A model generated the notes under the pieces. The model searched no databases. It was not told the DNA's origin and worked only from the letters and a program-made list of their open reading frames with translations. Below are positions 36,428-44,047 of a stretch of DNA of 64,000 nucleotides, piece by piece. The stretch comes from Phaeobacter sp. QD34_24 (GTDB lineage Bacteria > Pseudomonadota > Alphaproteobacteria > Rhodobacterales > Rhodobacteraceae), in assembly GCF_028890115.1 (NCBI RefSeq), contig NZ_JARCJD010000010.1:62001-126000 (forward strand). The letters run 5' to 3'. The position numbers and the translations under genes were made by a program. Positions within the stretch are counted from its first letter, which is position 1, and each line of letters begins with the position of its first letter.

Positions 36428-36458
36428 TTCGCGCGCGGTTTGGCGCGAACCTTGATCC

Positions 36459-36803
36459 ATGACATTCCAGAACTCCGCGTCTTTCCCCGGCTCCGGCATT
36501 CCCGAACAGGTCTCCTTCCATCGCACGGAGCTGTCGGTGATCCTGTCCCTATACGGTCGCATGGTGGCGGCGGGGGAATGGCGGGACTACGGGATCTCCT
36601 CCCTGCGGGATATGGCGGTTTTCTCGGTCTTTCGCCGCACCGCCGAACATCCGCTCTACCGGATCGAAAAAAACCCCAAGCTGCGCAACCGGCAGGGGCA
36701 GTATTCGGTTGTCGGCATGGACGGGCAGATCCTCAAGCGCGGGCACGATCTGAAGACCGTGCTGCGGGTGCTGGAGCGCAAGCTGATCCGCGCGGTGGAG
36801 TGA
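36459..36803 (+). CDS. DUF2794 family protein
   Basis: 114 residues. Conserved alphaproteobacterial protein with FHRTELSVILSLYGRMVAAG, WRDYGISSLRDMAVFSVFRR and YRIEKNPKLRNRQGQYSVVG. The role is not known. It lies 31 bases after the YqfO-like gene and may share its transcript. Confidence 0.85.
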   Translation: MTFQNSASFPGSGIPEQVSFHRTELSVILSLYGRMVAAGEWRDYGISSLRDMAVFSVFRRTAEHPLYRIEKNPKLRNRQGQYSVVGMDGQILKRGHDLKTVLRVLERKLIRAVE

Positions 36804-36813
36804 GCGCCCGCGC

Positions 36814-37557
36814 CTAGCCCAGCCTTTTGTGTGCGGTGACCGGGCCATCGCCTTGTTCGAGAATACGGAGAATGGCGGCTTCCAACGGCTCGATTGCCAC
36901 GGCCATGTCATGGGCATTGGCATGGATGATGTGGTCTGGATCACGGACCAGCGCCACATGGCCCTTCCAGAACAGAAGATCGCCGCGCTCATAGCCGCTG
37001 GCTGCGGGCAGGGCGGTGCCGAGCTCCCGTTCCTGCGGGCCGCTGTCGCCGGGGCAGGGAATGCCGCAGGCCAGAAGTGCGGCCTGTACCAGTCCCGAAC
37101 AATCGATGCCAAAGCGGCTGTTGCCCCCCCACAGGTAGGGCGTGCCCAGGAATTTCTCGGCAACGGTCACCGGATCGTTCAAGCCTGTGCCGATGGGGGA
37201 GAGATGCACCTTCGGGATATGGCCCAACTCGGTTTCGGCAAAGCGACCCGTTTGCGCGCTGACCTGCAGCCGACTGCCAAAGCTGAGCGCGCAAAGGTCG
37301 CGCGATTTGAAATCGGCGGCCTCATAGGCGTGGGTGGCAGGCGCGCTGACCCAATGGGTGGCCTCCAGCGGTGCGGCCAGCGCTTGCGTCGCAACATGGC
37401 CGGTGTAGCCGTCCTTGCTGGCGCGGATCTCTGCCCAGTCCGAATCGCGGCTCAGAACCGCGACGCTCTCTCCGTAAAGAAGCTGTCGCTCCCGCGTGCC
37501 GCCCGGCGCGCGCAGCAAGTCCACGACGGGATGAGCGATCCGTGCGGCCCCGCTCAT
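36814..37557 (-). CDS. NlpC/P60 family cell-wall peptidase with SH3 domain
   Basis: 247 residues. The N-terminal bacterial SH3 region (about 8-120) contains LLRAPGGTRERQLLYGE. The NlpC/P60 domain has Cys153 in FGIDCSGLVQ, His200 in WKGHVALV and His212 in IIHANAHD, the expected catalytic set. It should cut gamma-D-glutamyl-diaminopimelate bonds of peptidoglycan. No signal peptide is visible, so it may recycle muropeptides in the cytoplasm. It overlaps the M17 aminopeptidase gene by four bases, which fits peptide recycling. Confidence 0.87.
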   Translation of the reverse strand: MSGAARIAHPVVDLLRAPGGTRERQLLYGESVAVLSRDSDWAEIRASKDGYTGHVATQALAAPLEATHWVSAPATHAYEAADFKSRDLCALSFGSRLQVSAQTGRFAETELGHIPKVHLSPIGTGLNDPVTVAEKFLGTPYLWGGNSRFGIDCSGLVQAALLACGIPCPGDSGPQERELGTALPAASGYERGDLLFWKGHVALVRDPDHIIHANAHDMAVAIEPLEAAILRILEQGDGPVTAHKRLG

Positions 37558-38954
37558 AGGTCCAGCAGCCCTGGCAGGGCGGCAAAGATCGCACGCGCGC
37601 CCTGGCCGACGCCGCCCTTGGGCCGGGCAGGGGCGGCATTGGGCGTCCAGCCGTAGATGTCGAAATGCATGTAGCGGGTCTCGCCCGCGAACCGGCGCAG
37701 GAACAGCGCGGCGGTGATCGAGCCCGCAAAGCCGCCCGAGGGCGCATTGTCGAGATCAGCGATACCGGGTTCGATCATCTCCTCGTAGGGGGCGTGGAAG
37801 GGCATGCGCCAGACTGGATCCGCCATCCGGGCCGCGCCGCCCGCGATTGCGGCGGCATCCGCATCGGAGCCAGCATAGAAGGGCGCCAGATCCGGCCCCA
37901 CCGCCACCCGCGCCGCCCCGGTGAGGGTCGCCATGGAGATCAGGAGGTCCGGGTCGTCCTCGCTCGCCAACGTCAGCGCATCGGCCAGCACCAGGCGTCC
38001 CTCGGCATCAGTATTGTTGATCTCCACCGTCAGCCCCTTGCGCGAGGTCAGGATATCGCCGGGACGGAAGGCATTGCCGGAGACCGCATTTTCCACCGCC
38101 GGGATCAACACGCGCAGCTGCACCGGCAGACCTGCGGCCATGATCATCCGCGCCAGACCCAGCACCGTGGCCGAGCCGCCCATGTCCTTTTTCATCAGCC
38201 CCATGCTGGCGCCGGGTTTGAGGTTCAGCCCGCCGGTATCAAAGCAGACACCCTTGCCCACCAGGGTCAGCTTCGGCCCGGTGTCGCCCCAGCGCATGTC
38301 GATCAGCCGCGGGCGTGCCGCGGCGGCGCGTCCCACCGCGTGGATCATCGGAAAGTTCCCGGACAGAAGCGCCTCGTCCAGCGTCACCTCGGTGCGAGCG
38401 CCGAAGTCTTGCGCCAGCCCCTCGGCGGCAGCCTGCAGCTGATCCGGGCCCATGTCGGCGGCGGGCGTGTTGATCAGATCGCGGGTCAGGCATTCGGCCG
38501 CGACCAGCGATTCGATGGCCGTCGCATCAATGCCTTCGGGGGCGATCAAGGCCGCGCCGGAGCCTTTGACCTCCTTGTAGCGGTCAAAGCGATAGTCGCT
38601 CATCAGCCAGCCGAAACACTCCTGTGCCAGCTGATCTTGGGGAATGGTGTTTTCGCCGGTCTGCCCTGCCAGCCGGTAGGTGCCTTCGGGCAGTTTCTCG
38701 GCGGCGGCAGCCAGCACAAAGCGCCGACGCGCGCGTTGCAGAGCCGTGCCGTATCCTGCCAGCGCCATGGCCGGTGCCGCCGTGTCTTCGCCGGGCACGA
38801 TCAAGACCTGACCGATGGCGCCCCTGAACCCATTTGCCTGCGCCCATTGCGCCACCCTGGCAGGCTGGCTTTGCAGCCAGTCGGCGCAGCTGTCCTGATC
38901 GACAATGTGAAGGGAAAGCGCAAGATCACAGGGCGCAGCAAAAACGGGGGGCAT
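37554..38954 (-). CDS. leucyl aminopeptidase family (M17) protein
   Basis: 466 residues. This two-metal aminopeptidase shows VGKGVCFDTGGLNLK (metal lysine and aspartate), MKKDMGGSATVLG and the signature NTDAEGRLVLADALTLA. It removes N-terminal residues from peptides in the cytoplasm. Pairing with the NlpC/P60 peptidase by a four-base overlap is common in alphaproteobacteria and suggests joint handling of wall peptides. Confidence 0.92.
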   Translation of the reverse strand: MPPVFAAPCDLALSLHIVDQDSCADWLQSQPARVAQWAQANGFRGAIGQVLIVPGEDTAAPAMALAGYGTALQRARRRFVLAAAAEKLPEGTYRLAGQTGENTIPQDQLAQECFGWLMSDYRFDRYKEVKGSGAALIAPEGIDATAIESLVAAECLTRDLINTPAADMGPDQLQAAAEGLAQDFGARTEVTLDEALLSGNFPMIHAVGRAAAARPRLIDMRWGDTGPKLTLVGKGVCFDTGGLNLKPGASMGLMKKDMGGSATVLGLARMIMAAGLPVQLRVLIPAVENAVSGNAFRPGDILTSRKGLTVEINNTDAEGRLVLADALTLASEDDPDLLISMATLTGAARVAVGPDLAPFYAGSDADAAAIAGGAARMADPVWRMPFHAPYEEMIEPGIADLDNAPSGGFAGSITAALFLRRFAGETRYMHFDIYGWTPNAAPARPKGGVGQGARAIFAALPGLLDL

Positions 38955-39096
38955 CGGGATACTCCGGCAAATGGGGCGTCTTCAGCCACCAGAGTATCCA
39001 CCCCCACGTTGCCTGCAAGCCCTGTGTGAAGCAGAAAAAAGTCAGATCGCGGATGCGGGATCCTCAGCAGGATCCTGCGTGTGGTCCAGGCCCGGA

Positions 39097-39501
39097 TCAG
39101 ATGGACAGATCCTGCTGCTCCCAGACGGCAGTCAGAGAACGTTCGCCAACCCGCAACAGGCGGAACACGGTCGCTGCCACGGCGGGAGCGTCCTCGCTGT
39201 CCACCGCGCCGGTCACATCCTGTGCGATGGAGGCCATCGCGGTCATGCCGATCTGATCGGAGATCGCGATCAGTGAGCGCGCGTTCTTGCGCAGGTTTTC
39301 CATATCGTTCTGGCGCCACAATCGCTCACAATGCGACAGGCGGACCGCCAGTTCCTCAATTGCACGGCAGACGACATCTTCGGCTCCGGTCTCGCCCAGC
39401 TGCGAATACAGCTCGGACAATTTCCCCGGGTCGAGATGCACGTTTTCCTTATGCATGACAGTGATTATATTCGTCACCACATTCACCCCAAAATTCTTCA
39501 T
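39097..39501 (-). CDS. hypothetical helical protein
   Basis: 134 residues, soluble, almost all predicted helix. CERLWRQNDMENLRKNARSL and ISDQIGMTAMASIAQDVTGA resemble a histidine-phosphotransfer-like bundle, but no clear phospho-histidine motif is present. The start at 39501 has GGGGG upstream. A shorter start at 39456 is possible. It is divergent from the carbonic anhydrase gene. Confidence 0.55.
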   Translation of the reverse strand: MKNFGVNVVTNIITVMHKENVHLDPGKLSELYSQLGETGAEDVVCRAIEELAVRLSHCERLWRQNDMENLRKNARSLIAISDQIGMTAMASIAQDVTGAVDSEDAPAVAATVFRLLRVGERSLTAVWEQQDLSI

Positions 39502-39633
39502 GCCCCCACGGCACGCTGCCCAATTTGCACCGCACTGGTTGTCAAAAGGTTTCCACGCCTGTGGTCAAATCACTCGAATTTACTGACAATGCAGGGTATC
39601 AGCTTTGCCAAGAACAAATCAGGGATCGCATGA

Positions 39634-40284
39634 ATGGAATACGCCAAGCCGCTGCCAGGGTATCTGGTGAAACGTTACCACGGATGGAAAGCAACGTCTT
39701 ATCAGGAAAACCAGGGCTGGTACCGACGTCTGGCCAGTGAAGGGCAGCGCCCGCGCGCCATGGTGATTTCCTGCTGTGACAGCCGCGTGCATGTCACCTC
39801 GATCTTCGGTGCGGACCAGGGCGAATTCTTCATTCACCGCAATATCGCCAATCTGGTGCCGCCCTATGCGCCGGATGGCGATCACCACGGCACCAGTGCC
39901 ACCATTGAATATGCGGTGACCGTCCTGAAGGTGTCGCATCTGATCGTTCTGGGCCATTCGCAATGCGGCGGAGTGCAGGGCTGCATCGACATGTGCAAGG
40001 GCGAGGCCCCCGCATTGGAGGAAAAAAGCAGCTTTGTCGGGCGGTGGATGGATATTCTGAAGCCCAAGTTCACATCGGTGGCGGATATCGAGGATCCGGA
40101 CGCCCAGGCGCGCCAGTTCGAACGCCATGCGGTGGTGGCTTCGCTCGAAAACCTGATGACCTTCCCCTTCATCGAGAGCGCCGTGAAGGAAGGCGCGCTC
40201 AGCCTGCATGGGTTGTGGACGGATATCGGCGAAGGCGGATTGGAATGTTTCGACGCCAAGACCGGGGCGTTCCAGCAGGTCTGA
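39634..40284 (+). CDS. beta-class carbonic anhydrase
   Basis: 216 residues. It interconverts CO2 and bicarbonate. The zinc ligands are Cys47 in SCCDSR (with the Asp49-Arg51 dyad), His108 and Cys111 in LGHSQCGG. FFIHRNIANLVPPY is also conserved. The length fits the family. Its neighbours do not indicate a dedicated pathway. Confidence 0.94.
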   Translation: MEYAKPLPGYLVKRYHGWKATSYQENQGWYRRLASEGQRPRAMVISCCDSRVHVTSIFGADQGEFFIHRNIANLVPPYAPDGDHHGTSATIEYAVTVLKVSHLIVLGHSQCGGVQGCIDMCKGEAPALEEKSSFVGRWMDILKPKFTSVADIEDPDAQARQFERHAVVASLENLMTFPFIESAVKEGALSLHGLWTDIGEGGLECFDAKTGAFQQV

Positions 40285-40301
40285 GCCTGGAGCGCTAGAC
40301 T

Positions 40302-40344
40302 ACAGCTTCTATCAACGCGAATCGCTCGCGGTAATAGAAGCTGT
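40302..40344. repeat. nested inverted repeat between carbonic anhydrase and MFS genes
   Basis: ACAGCTTCTAT (40302-40312) and ATAGAAGCTGT (40334-40344) are perfect 11-bp arms. Inside, CGCGA and TCGCG pair as a second 5-bp arm. There is no T-run, so it is either a regulatory site for the MFS gene or an RNA hairpin at the end of the upstream transcript. Confidence 0.6.
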
Positions 40345-40427
40345 TGTGCCGGTCTATCAAATATGCATATGCATGAGTGGAGGGGCGTGCCACCCGCCGA
40401 GGGTGGCGCGATATCTGGGGGACGATC

Positions 40428-41612
40428 ATGCAGTTGGGATTGATCCTGCTGTGCTTGGCCTATGTGCTCAGCCAGTTTTTTCGCGCGTTTCTGGCGGTTC
40501 TTTCCGGCGTTCTGGCGACGGATGTCGGGGCCGGGCCGGACGATCTCGCGCTGGCGTCGGGGATGTGGTTCCTGGCCTTTGCCGCCATGCAATTGCCGGT
40601 GGGCTGGGCGCTGGATCACATCGGGCCTCGGCGCAGTGCTGCGCTGTTGCTGCTGGCGGGCGGTGGCGGCGGTGCGCTGGTCTTTGCCCTGGCAAGCAGC
40701 CCTGTTCACATTACGATTGCGATGCTTCTGATCGGGGTGGGCTGTTCGCCTGTTCTGATGGCCTCTTACTATATCTTCGCGCGGCAATACCCGCCGACAC
40801 GTTTTGCTACCCTAGCGGCGCTGATGCTTGGGGTGGGATCGCTGGGCAACCTGGTTGCCTCCTATCCCACGGCGCTAGCGGTGGAACTGGTCGGCTGGCG
40901 GATGACCCTGGTGGGGCTTGCCGCGATATCGGCAGCGGTGGCGGTTGGGATCTGGCTGACGGTCAGGGATCCGGCGCCGGTTGTCGGCGAGCAGAAGGGA
41001 TCGGTACTCGACCTTCTGAGGATGCCGCTCCTGTGGGCGATCTTTCCGATCATGCTGGTGAGCTATGCGCCGGTTGCGGCCATCCGCGGCCTGTGGATCG
41101 GACCCTATTTCAGCGATGTGCATGGTTTGGACACGGGCCAGATTGGCCTTGTGACCCTGGCCATGGGGGCGGCGATGATTCTCGGCACCTTTGCCTACGG
41201 GCCGCTGGACCGGATCCTTGGCACCCGCAAATGGCTGATCTGGGGCGGCAGCATGGCGGTGGTTGTGGCGCTGATCGCTCTGATCCTGCTTCCGGGCGCG
41301 CCGGTCTGGGTGCCAATCGCCCTGATGGCGGTGATCGGCTTCTTCGGAGCCTCTTTCCCGGTGCTGATTGCCCATGGGCGCGCCTTTGTGCCGCCGCATC
41401 TGGTGGGGCGCGGGGTAACGCTGTTGAATTTCTTCGGTATTGGCGGCGTTGGTCTGATGCAGTTTGCCAGCGGTCGCATCCACGCGGCACTGACCCAAGG
41501 CACGGCGGCGCCGGATCCCACGGCCCCCTATCTGGCCCTGTTCGGCTTCTTTGCCGGCGCACTGCTTCTGGGCTGCGTGATCTATCTGTTCAGCCGCGAC
41601 AGCATGGATTGA
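40428..41612 (+). CDS. MFS transporter
   Basis: 394 residues with twelve hydrophobic helices. GWALDHIGPRRSAALLLLAG is the loop 2-3 motif of the major facilitator family. The second half repeats it as GPLDRILGTRKWLIWGG. The substrate is not identifiable. The start at 40428 was chosen because GGGGAC precedes it and the first helix begins at once. Confidence 0.88.
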   Translation: MQLGLILLCLAYVLSQFFRAFLAVLSGVLATDVGAGPDDLALASGMWFLAFAAMQLPVGWALDHIGPRRSAALLLLAGGGGGALVFALASSPVHITIAMLLIGVGCSPVLMASYYIFARQYPPTRFATLAALMLGVGSLGNLVASYPTALAVELVGWRMTLVGLAAISAAVAVGIWLTVRDPAPVVGEQKGSVLDLLRMPLLWAIFPIMLVSYAPVAAIRGLWIGPYFSDVHGLDTGQIGLVTLAMGAAMILGTFAYGPLDRILGTRKWLIWGGSMAVVVALIALILLPGAPVWVPIALMAVIGFFGASFPVLIAHGRAFVPPHLVGRGVTLLNFFGIGGVGLMQFASGRIHAALTQGTAAPDPTAPYLALFGFFAGALLLGCVIYLFSRDSMD

Positions 41613-41724
41613 GTGGCGCGGGGCGCATCGGCGCCCTTTGACGACAGGAACCCTTTAAATCCTTCGCTATTGCCTATAAGACACCGCAGCCGGCCACGAG
41701 GCCGGGCCAACTGGAGAAACGATT

Positions 41725-42747
41725 ATGGGTTATCGCGTCGTCGTCGCAGGCGCCACGGGCAATGTGGGCCGCGAAATGCTGAACATCCTGGCTGAACGCC
41801 AGTTCCCTGCGGATGAGGTTGCCGTTCTGGCCAGCCGTAAATCCCTGGGCACCGAGGTCACATTCGGCGACAAGACCCTCACCACCCAGGACCTGGACAC
41901 CTTCGATTTCACCGGCTGGGACATGGCGCTGTTTGCCATCGGCTCGGACGCGACCAAGAAATATGCGCCCAAGGCGGCCGCAGCGGGTTGCGTGGTGATC
42001 GATAACTCCTCGCTTTATCGCTACGATCCGGAGATCCCGCTGATCGTGCCGGAGGTGAACCCCGAGGCGGTGCATGGCTATGCCAAGAAGAACATCATCG
42101 CCAACCCGAACTGCTCGACCGCGCAGATGGTCGTCGCGCTGAAGCCGCTGCATGATCGCGCCAAGATCAAGCGCGTCGTGGTCTCGACCTATCAGTCGGT
42201 GTCGGGCTCCGGCAAGGAGGCCATCGACGAGCTGTGGGATCAGACCAAGGCAGTCTACAACCCCACCCAGGATGTGCCGCCGAAGGTCTACACCAAGCAG
42301 ATCGCCTTCAACGTCATTCCCCATATCGACGTCTTCATGGAAGACGGTTCGACCAAGGAAGAGTGGAAGATGGTCGCCGAGACCAAGAAGATCGTCGATC
42401 CCGCCATCAAGGTCACCGCGACCTGCGTGCGCGTGCCGGTCTTCGTCGGCCACTCGGAATCGCTCAACATCGAGTTCGAAGACCACCTGGACGAAGACGA
42501 GGCCCGCGACATCCTGCGCGAGGCGCCGGGCATCATGGTGATCGACAAGCGCGAAGACGGTGGCTACGTGACGCCGGTGGAATGCGTCGGCGATTATGCC
42601 ACCTTCATCAGCCGGATCCGTCAGGACAGCACCATCGACAACGGTCTGAACCTGTGGTGCGTCAGCGACAACCTGCGCAAGGGCGCCGCGCTGAACGCCG
42701 TTCAGATCGCCGAACTCCTGGGCCGTGAGGTCTTGAAGAAAGGGTAA
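41725..42747 (+). CDS. asd: aspartate-semialdehyde dehydrogenase
   Basis: 340 residues. It makes aspartate semialdehyde for lysine/diaminopimelate, threonine and methionine synthesis. VVVAGATGNVGREML binds NADPH. The catalytic cysteine is Cys130 in NPNCSTAQM. QSVSGSGKEA and the late histidine/arginine segments follow. A terminator lies at 42783-42813. Confidence 0.96.
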   Translation: MGYRVVVAGATGNVGREMLNILAERQFPADEVAVLASRKSLGTEVTFGDKTLTTQDLDTFDFTGWDMALFAIGSDATKKYAPKAAAAGCVVIDNSSLYRYDPEIPLIVPEVNPEAVHGYAKKNIIANPNCSTAQMVVALKPLHDRAKIKRVVVSTYQSVSGSGKEAIDELWDQTKAVYNPTQDVPPKVYTKQIAFNVIPHIDVFMEDGSTKEEWKMVAETKKIVDPAIKVTATCVRVPVFVGHSESLNIEFEDHLDEDEARDILREAPGIMVIDKREDGGYVTPVECVGDYATFISRIRQDSTIDNGLNLWCVSDNLRKGAALNAVQIAELLGREVLKKG

Positions 42748-42782
42748 GTTGCCGCGCAACTTGCACCAAATGCCAATAAAAC

Positions 42783-42813
42783 TGGGGCCATTTCGCAAGA
42801 AGTGGCCCCATTT
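42783..42813 (+). terminator. terminator of asd
   Basis: TGGGGCCATTT-CGCAAG-AAGTGGCCCCA forms an 11-bp stem with one T-G pair, followed by TTTGCGT. It is a clear stem with a short T-run. Confidence 0.7.
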
Positions 42814-42888
42814 GCGTCTCCTGAGGCCCCATTCTGGTCACAAACAAGCTCATGCTGAGACGGGTCAGAGATATCGAGGAACGCTGCC

Positions 42889-43248
42889 ATGTACTCCCAT
42901 GATTTTGAACGCGAAACAATGACAACCGGCGATGCGGCCATGGCCCAGACCGCCTGGTCCAGCGCCTGCGACCAAAGCAGGCTGGACACGGAAATGGTGA
43001 TCCAGCTGCGCATCTCCCTGATCCCGATCTTTGAAACGGCCACCTGCTGGTCCGATCTGCGCAGCGCCTTGCAGGCCAAGGGGTTCTACATGAAACGCGC
43101 CAAGGGCCATATGCATCTTTACGATGGCCACAGCCATGTGAAGATCTGCACCTGCAGCTCCCTGGGTTACCCCTCGGAAGAGCTGGAACAACGATTCAAG
43201 AAGTCGGCGCCCACCCGCAAGGTGCGCAAGCTGCCGGTACGCAACTGA
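42889..43248 (+). CDS. hypothetical protein
   Basis: 119 residues. The N-terminal 45 residues are polar. The rest is compact: ETATCWSDLRSALQAKGFYM, then GHMHLYDGHSHVKICTCSSL, and ends in a basic tail (RKVRKLPVRN). The W-x-x-L...L...G-F pattern slightly recalls the small domains attached to relaxases, but the similarity is weak. The start has no strong ribosome site. Its own terminator is at 43277-43315. Confidence 0.6.
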   Translation: MYSHDFERETMTTGDAAMAQTAWSSACDQSRLDTEMVIQLRISLIPIFETATCWSDLRSALQAKGFYMKRAKGHMHLYDGHSHVKICTCSSLGYPSEELEQRFKKSAPTRKVRKLPVRN

Positions 43249-43276
43249 TTTCACCCGGATCTAGCACGGATCGATG

Positions 43277-43315
43277 CCGGGCACCTCGCACGACGGGGTG
43301 CCCGGTTTGCTTTTT
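43277..43315 (+). terminator. terminator of the 119-residue gene
   Basis: CCGGGCACC (43277-43285) pairs with GGTGCCCGG (43297-43305), followed by TTTGCTTTTT. It ends 67 bases after the stop codon. Confidence 0.8.
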
Positions 43316-43439
43316 GCAGACCGGCGGCAACCGAGGGGGGCAAGTATCCTTTTGGTCAGATCAAAGCGGAAAAGATCTGCTGTTCAGTCCCTTCGGGCAG
43401 ATAGGCAGCAACGATTTGGAACGGTAACTTAGTCCTACT

Positions 43440-43600
43440 CCAGAGGGATCGTGTGATCCCCACCTGTCCAAGAAGCCGCTGCCCTCCGGGTCAGCTTCCG
43501 CAAGATCCGTATGTTGCTGTCCCCCCCCCTGGCAATCGCGGATCGCCCATCCCTACTCTGGATCGGGCGGCAGCGGCTTCGCAGGCAGACGGACTTGGAA
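43440..43600 (+). ncRNA. rod-shaped structured RNA candidate (possibly 6S RNA)
   Basis: GAAGCCGCTGCC (43472-43483) and GGCAGCGGCTTC (43569-43580) form a perfect 12-bp stem, extended outwards by CTGTC/GGCAG. Inwards lies an open bubble of 16 and 20 bases (43488-43503 and 43545-43564). A terminal hairpin follows: GATCCG/CGGATC plus GTTGCT/GGCAAT closing a loop that includes nine consecutive C's. A closing stem, central bubble and end hairpin over about 160 nt is the plan of 6S RNA. The strand is uncertain because the structure is symmetrical; plus was chosen because flanking terminators fit it. Confidence 0.4.
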
Positions 43601-43614
43601 TTTGCAAGTTTGAA

Positions 43615-43644
43615 ACAGGGTGCCGCTCTCTCTCGGCACCCTGT
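43615..43644 (+). terminator. strong hairpin after the RNA candidate
   Basis: ACAGGGTGCCG (43615-43625) and CGGCACCCTGT (43634-43644) form a perfect 11-bp stem with loop CTCTCTCT. TGTCGTTTC follows, so the T-run is weak. It could end the RNA candidate at 43440-43600. Confidence 0.5.
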
Positions 43645-43727
43645 TGTCGTTTCAGGATGGCGGTGGGCGCATGATTGATCCGTGCCGGGTGTTTTGCCGG
43701 GCGCGGGATCCATGCCGCTGGGGAAGG

Positions 43728-43799
43728 TGCTCCCGCCCGAAGGTGCCGGATCAAAGATCCATCCCCTTCGGTTGGGCGTGGCGCCGCTGACGCGGCGCA
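43728..43799 (-). repeat. structured repeat, copy B
   Basis: Read on the minus strand: first arm GCGCCGC-GTCA-GCGGCGC (43798-43781), then CACGCCCAACCGAAGG, second arm GGATC-TTT-GATCC (43760-43748), then TCGGGCGGGAGCACC. It has the same plan as copies at 30091, 30862 and 43946. Confidence 0.75.
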
Positions 43800-43812
43800 G
43801 GGGACGCTGAGA

Positions 43813-43849
43813 GGCGCCTTGAGGGGCATGTCTGCCTCCTCAAGACGCC
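43813..43849. repeat. inverted repeat in the stem-loop array
   Basis: GGCGCCTTGAGG (43813-43824) pairs with CCTCAAGACGCC (43838-43849) with one mismatch. The 13-base loop itself has GGC and GCC ends. No promoter or gene is associated. Confidence 0.6.
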
Positions 43850-43870
43850 AGATCAATTGTGAGTCTTCTT

Positions 43871-43926
43871 TCGTGTAAAGGGCAAGCCGCACCAAAGGTG
43901 CGGCGGCTGCGCCGCCCTTGACACGA
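43871..43926. repeat. cloverleaf-like inverted repeat
   Basis: The outer arms TCGTGTAAAGGGC (43871-43883) and GCCCTTGACACGA (43914-43926) pair with one mismatch. Inside, GCCGCACC-AAA-GGTGCGGC forms an 8-bp hairpin, and an overlapping GGCGGC-TGC-GCCGCC is an alternative second arm. The element spans 56 bases in the gap before livM. Confidence 0.65.
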
Positions 43927-43945
43927 GGTTGCTATTGAAGAGGCA

Positions 43946-44047
43946 GCGCCGCGTCAGCGGCGCCGGGCCCAAGGCCGTTGCGGGTGTGGTGGCGCAGCCA
44001 CCGCATTAGGCGGGCGCGGGAGGGTCTCCCCTCCCTTGCAGGCGCTC
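43946..44047 (+). repeat. structured repeat, copy C
   Basis: First arm GCGCCGC-GTCA-GCGGCGC (43946-43963), then GGGCCCAA. Second arm GGTGGC-GCA-GCCACC (43988-44002), then GGCGGGCGCGGGAGGG. Its end, GGCGCTCC, directly abuts the livM stop codon. The copy is longer and more diverged than the other three. It faces copy B in inverted orientation. Confidence 0.65.

Noticed and set aside
43440-43600. SRP (4.5S) RNA or tmRNA
   Set aside because: The SRP core GGAAGGAAGCAGCC-type sequence and the tmRNA tRNA-like ends are both absent.
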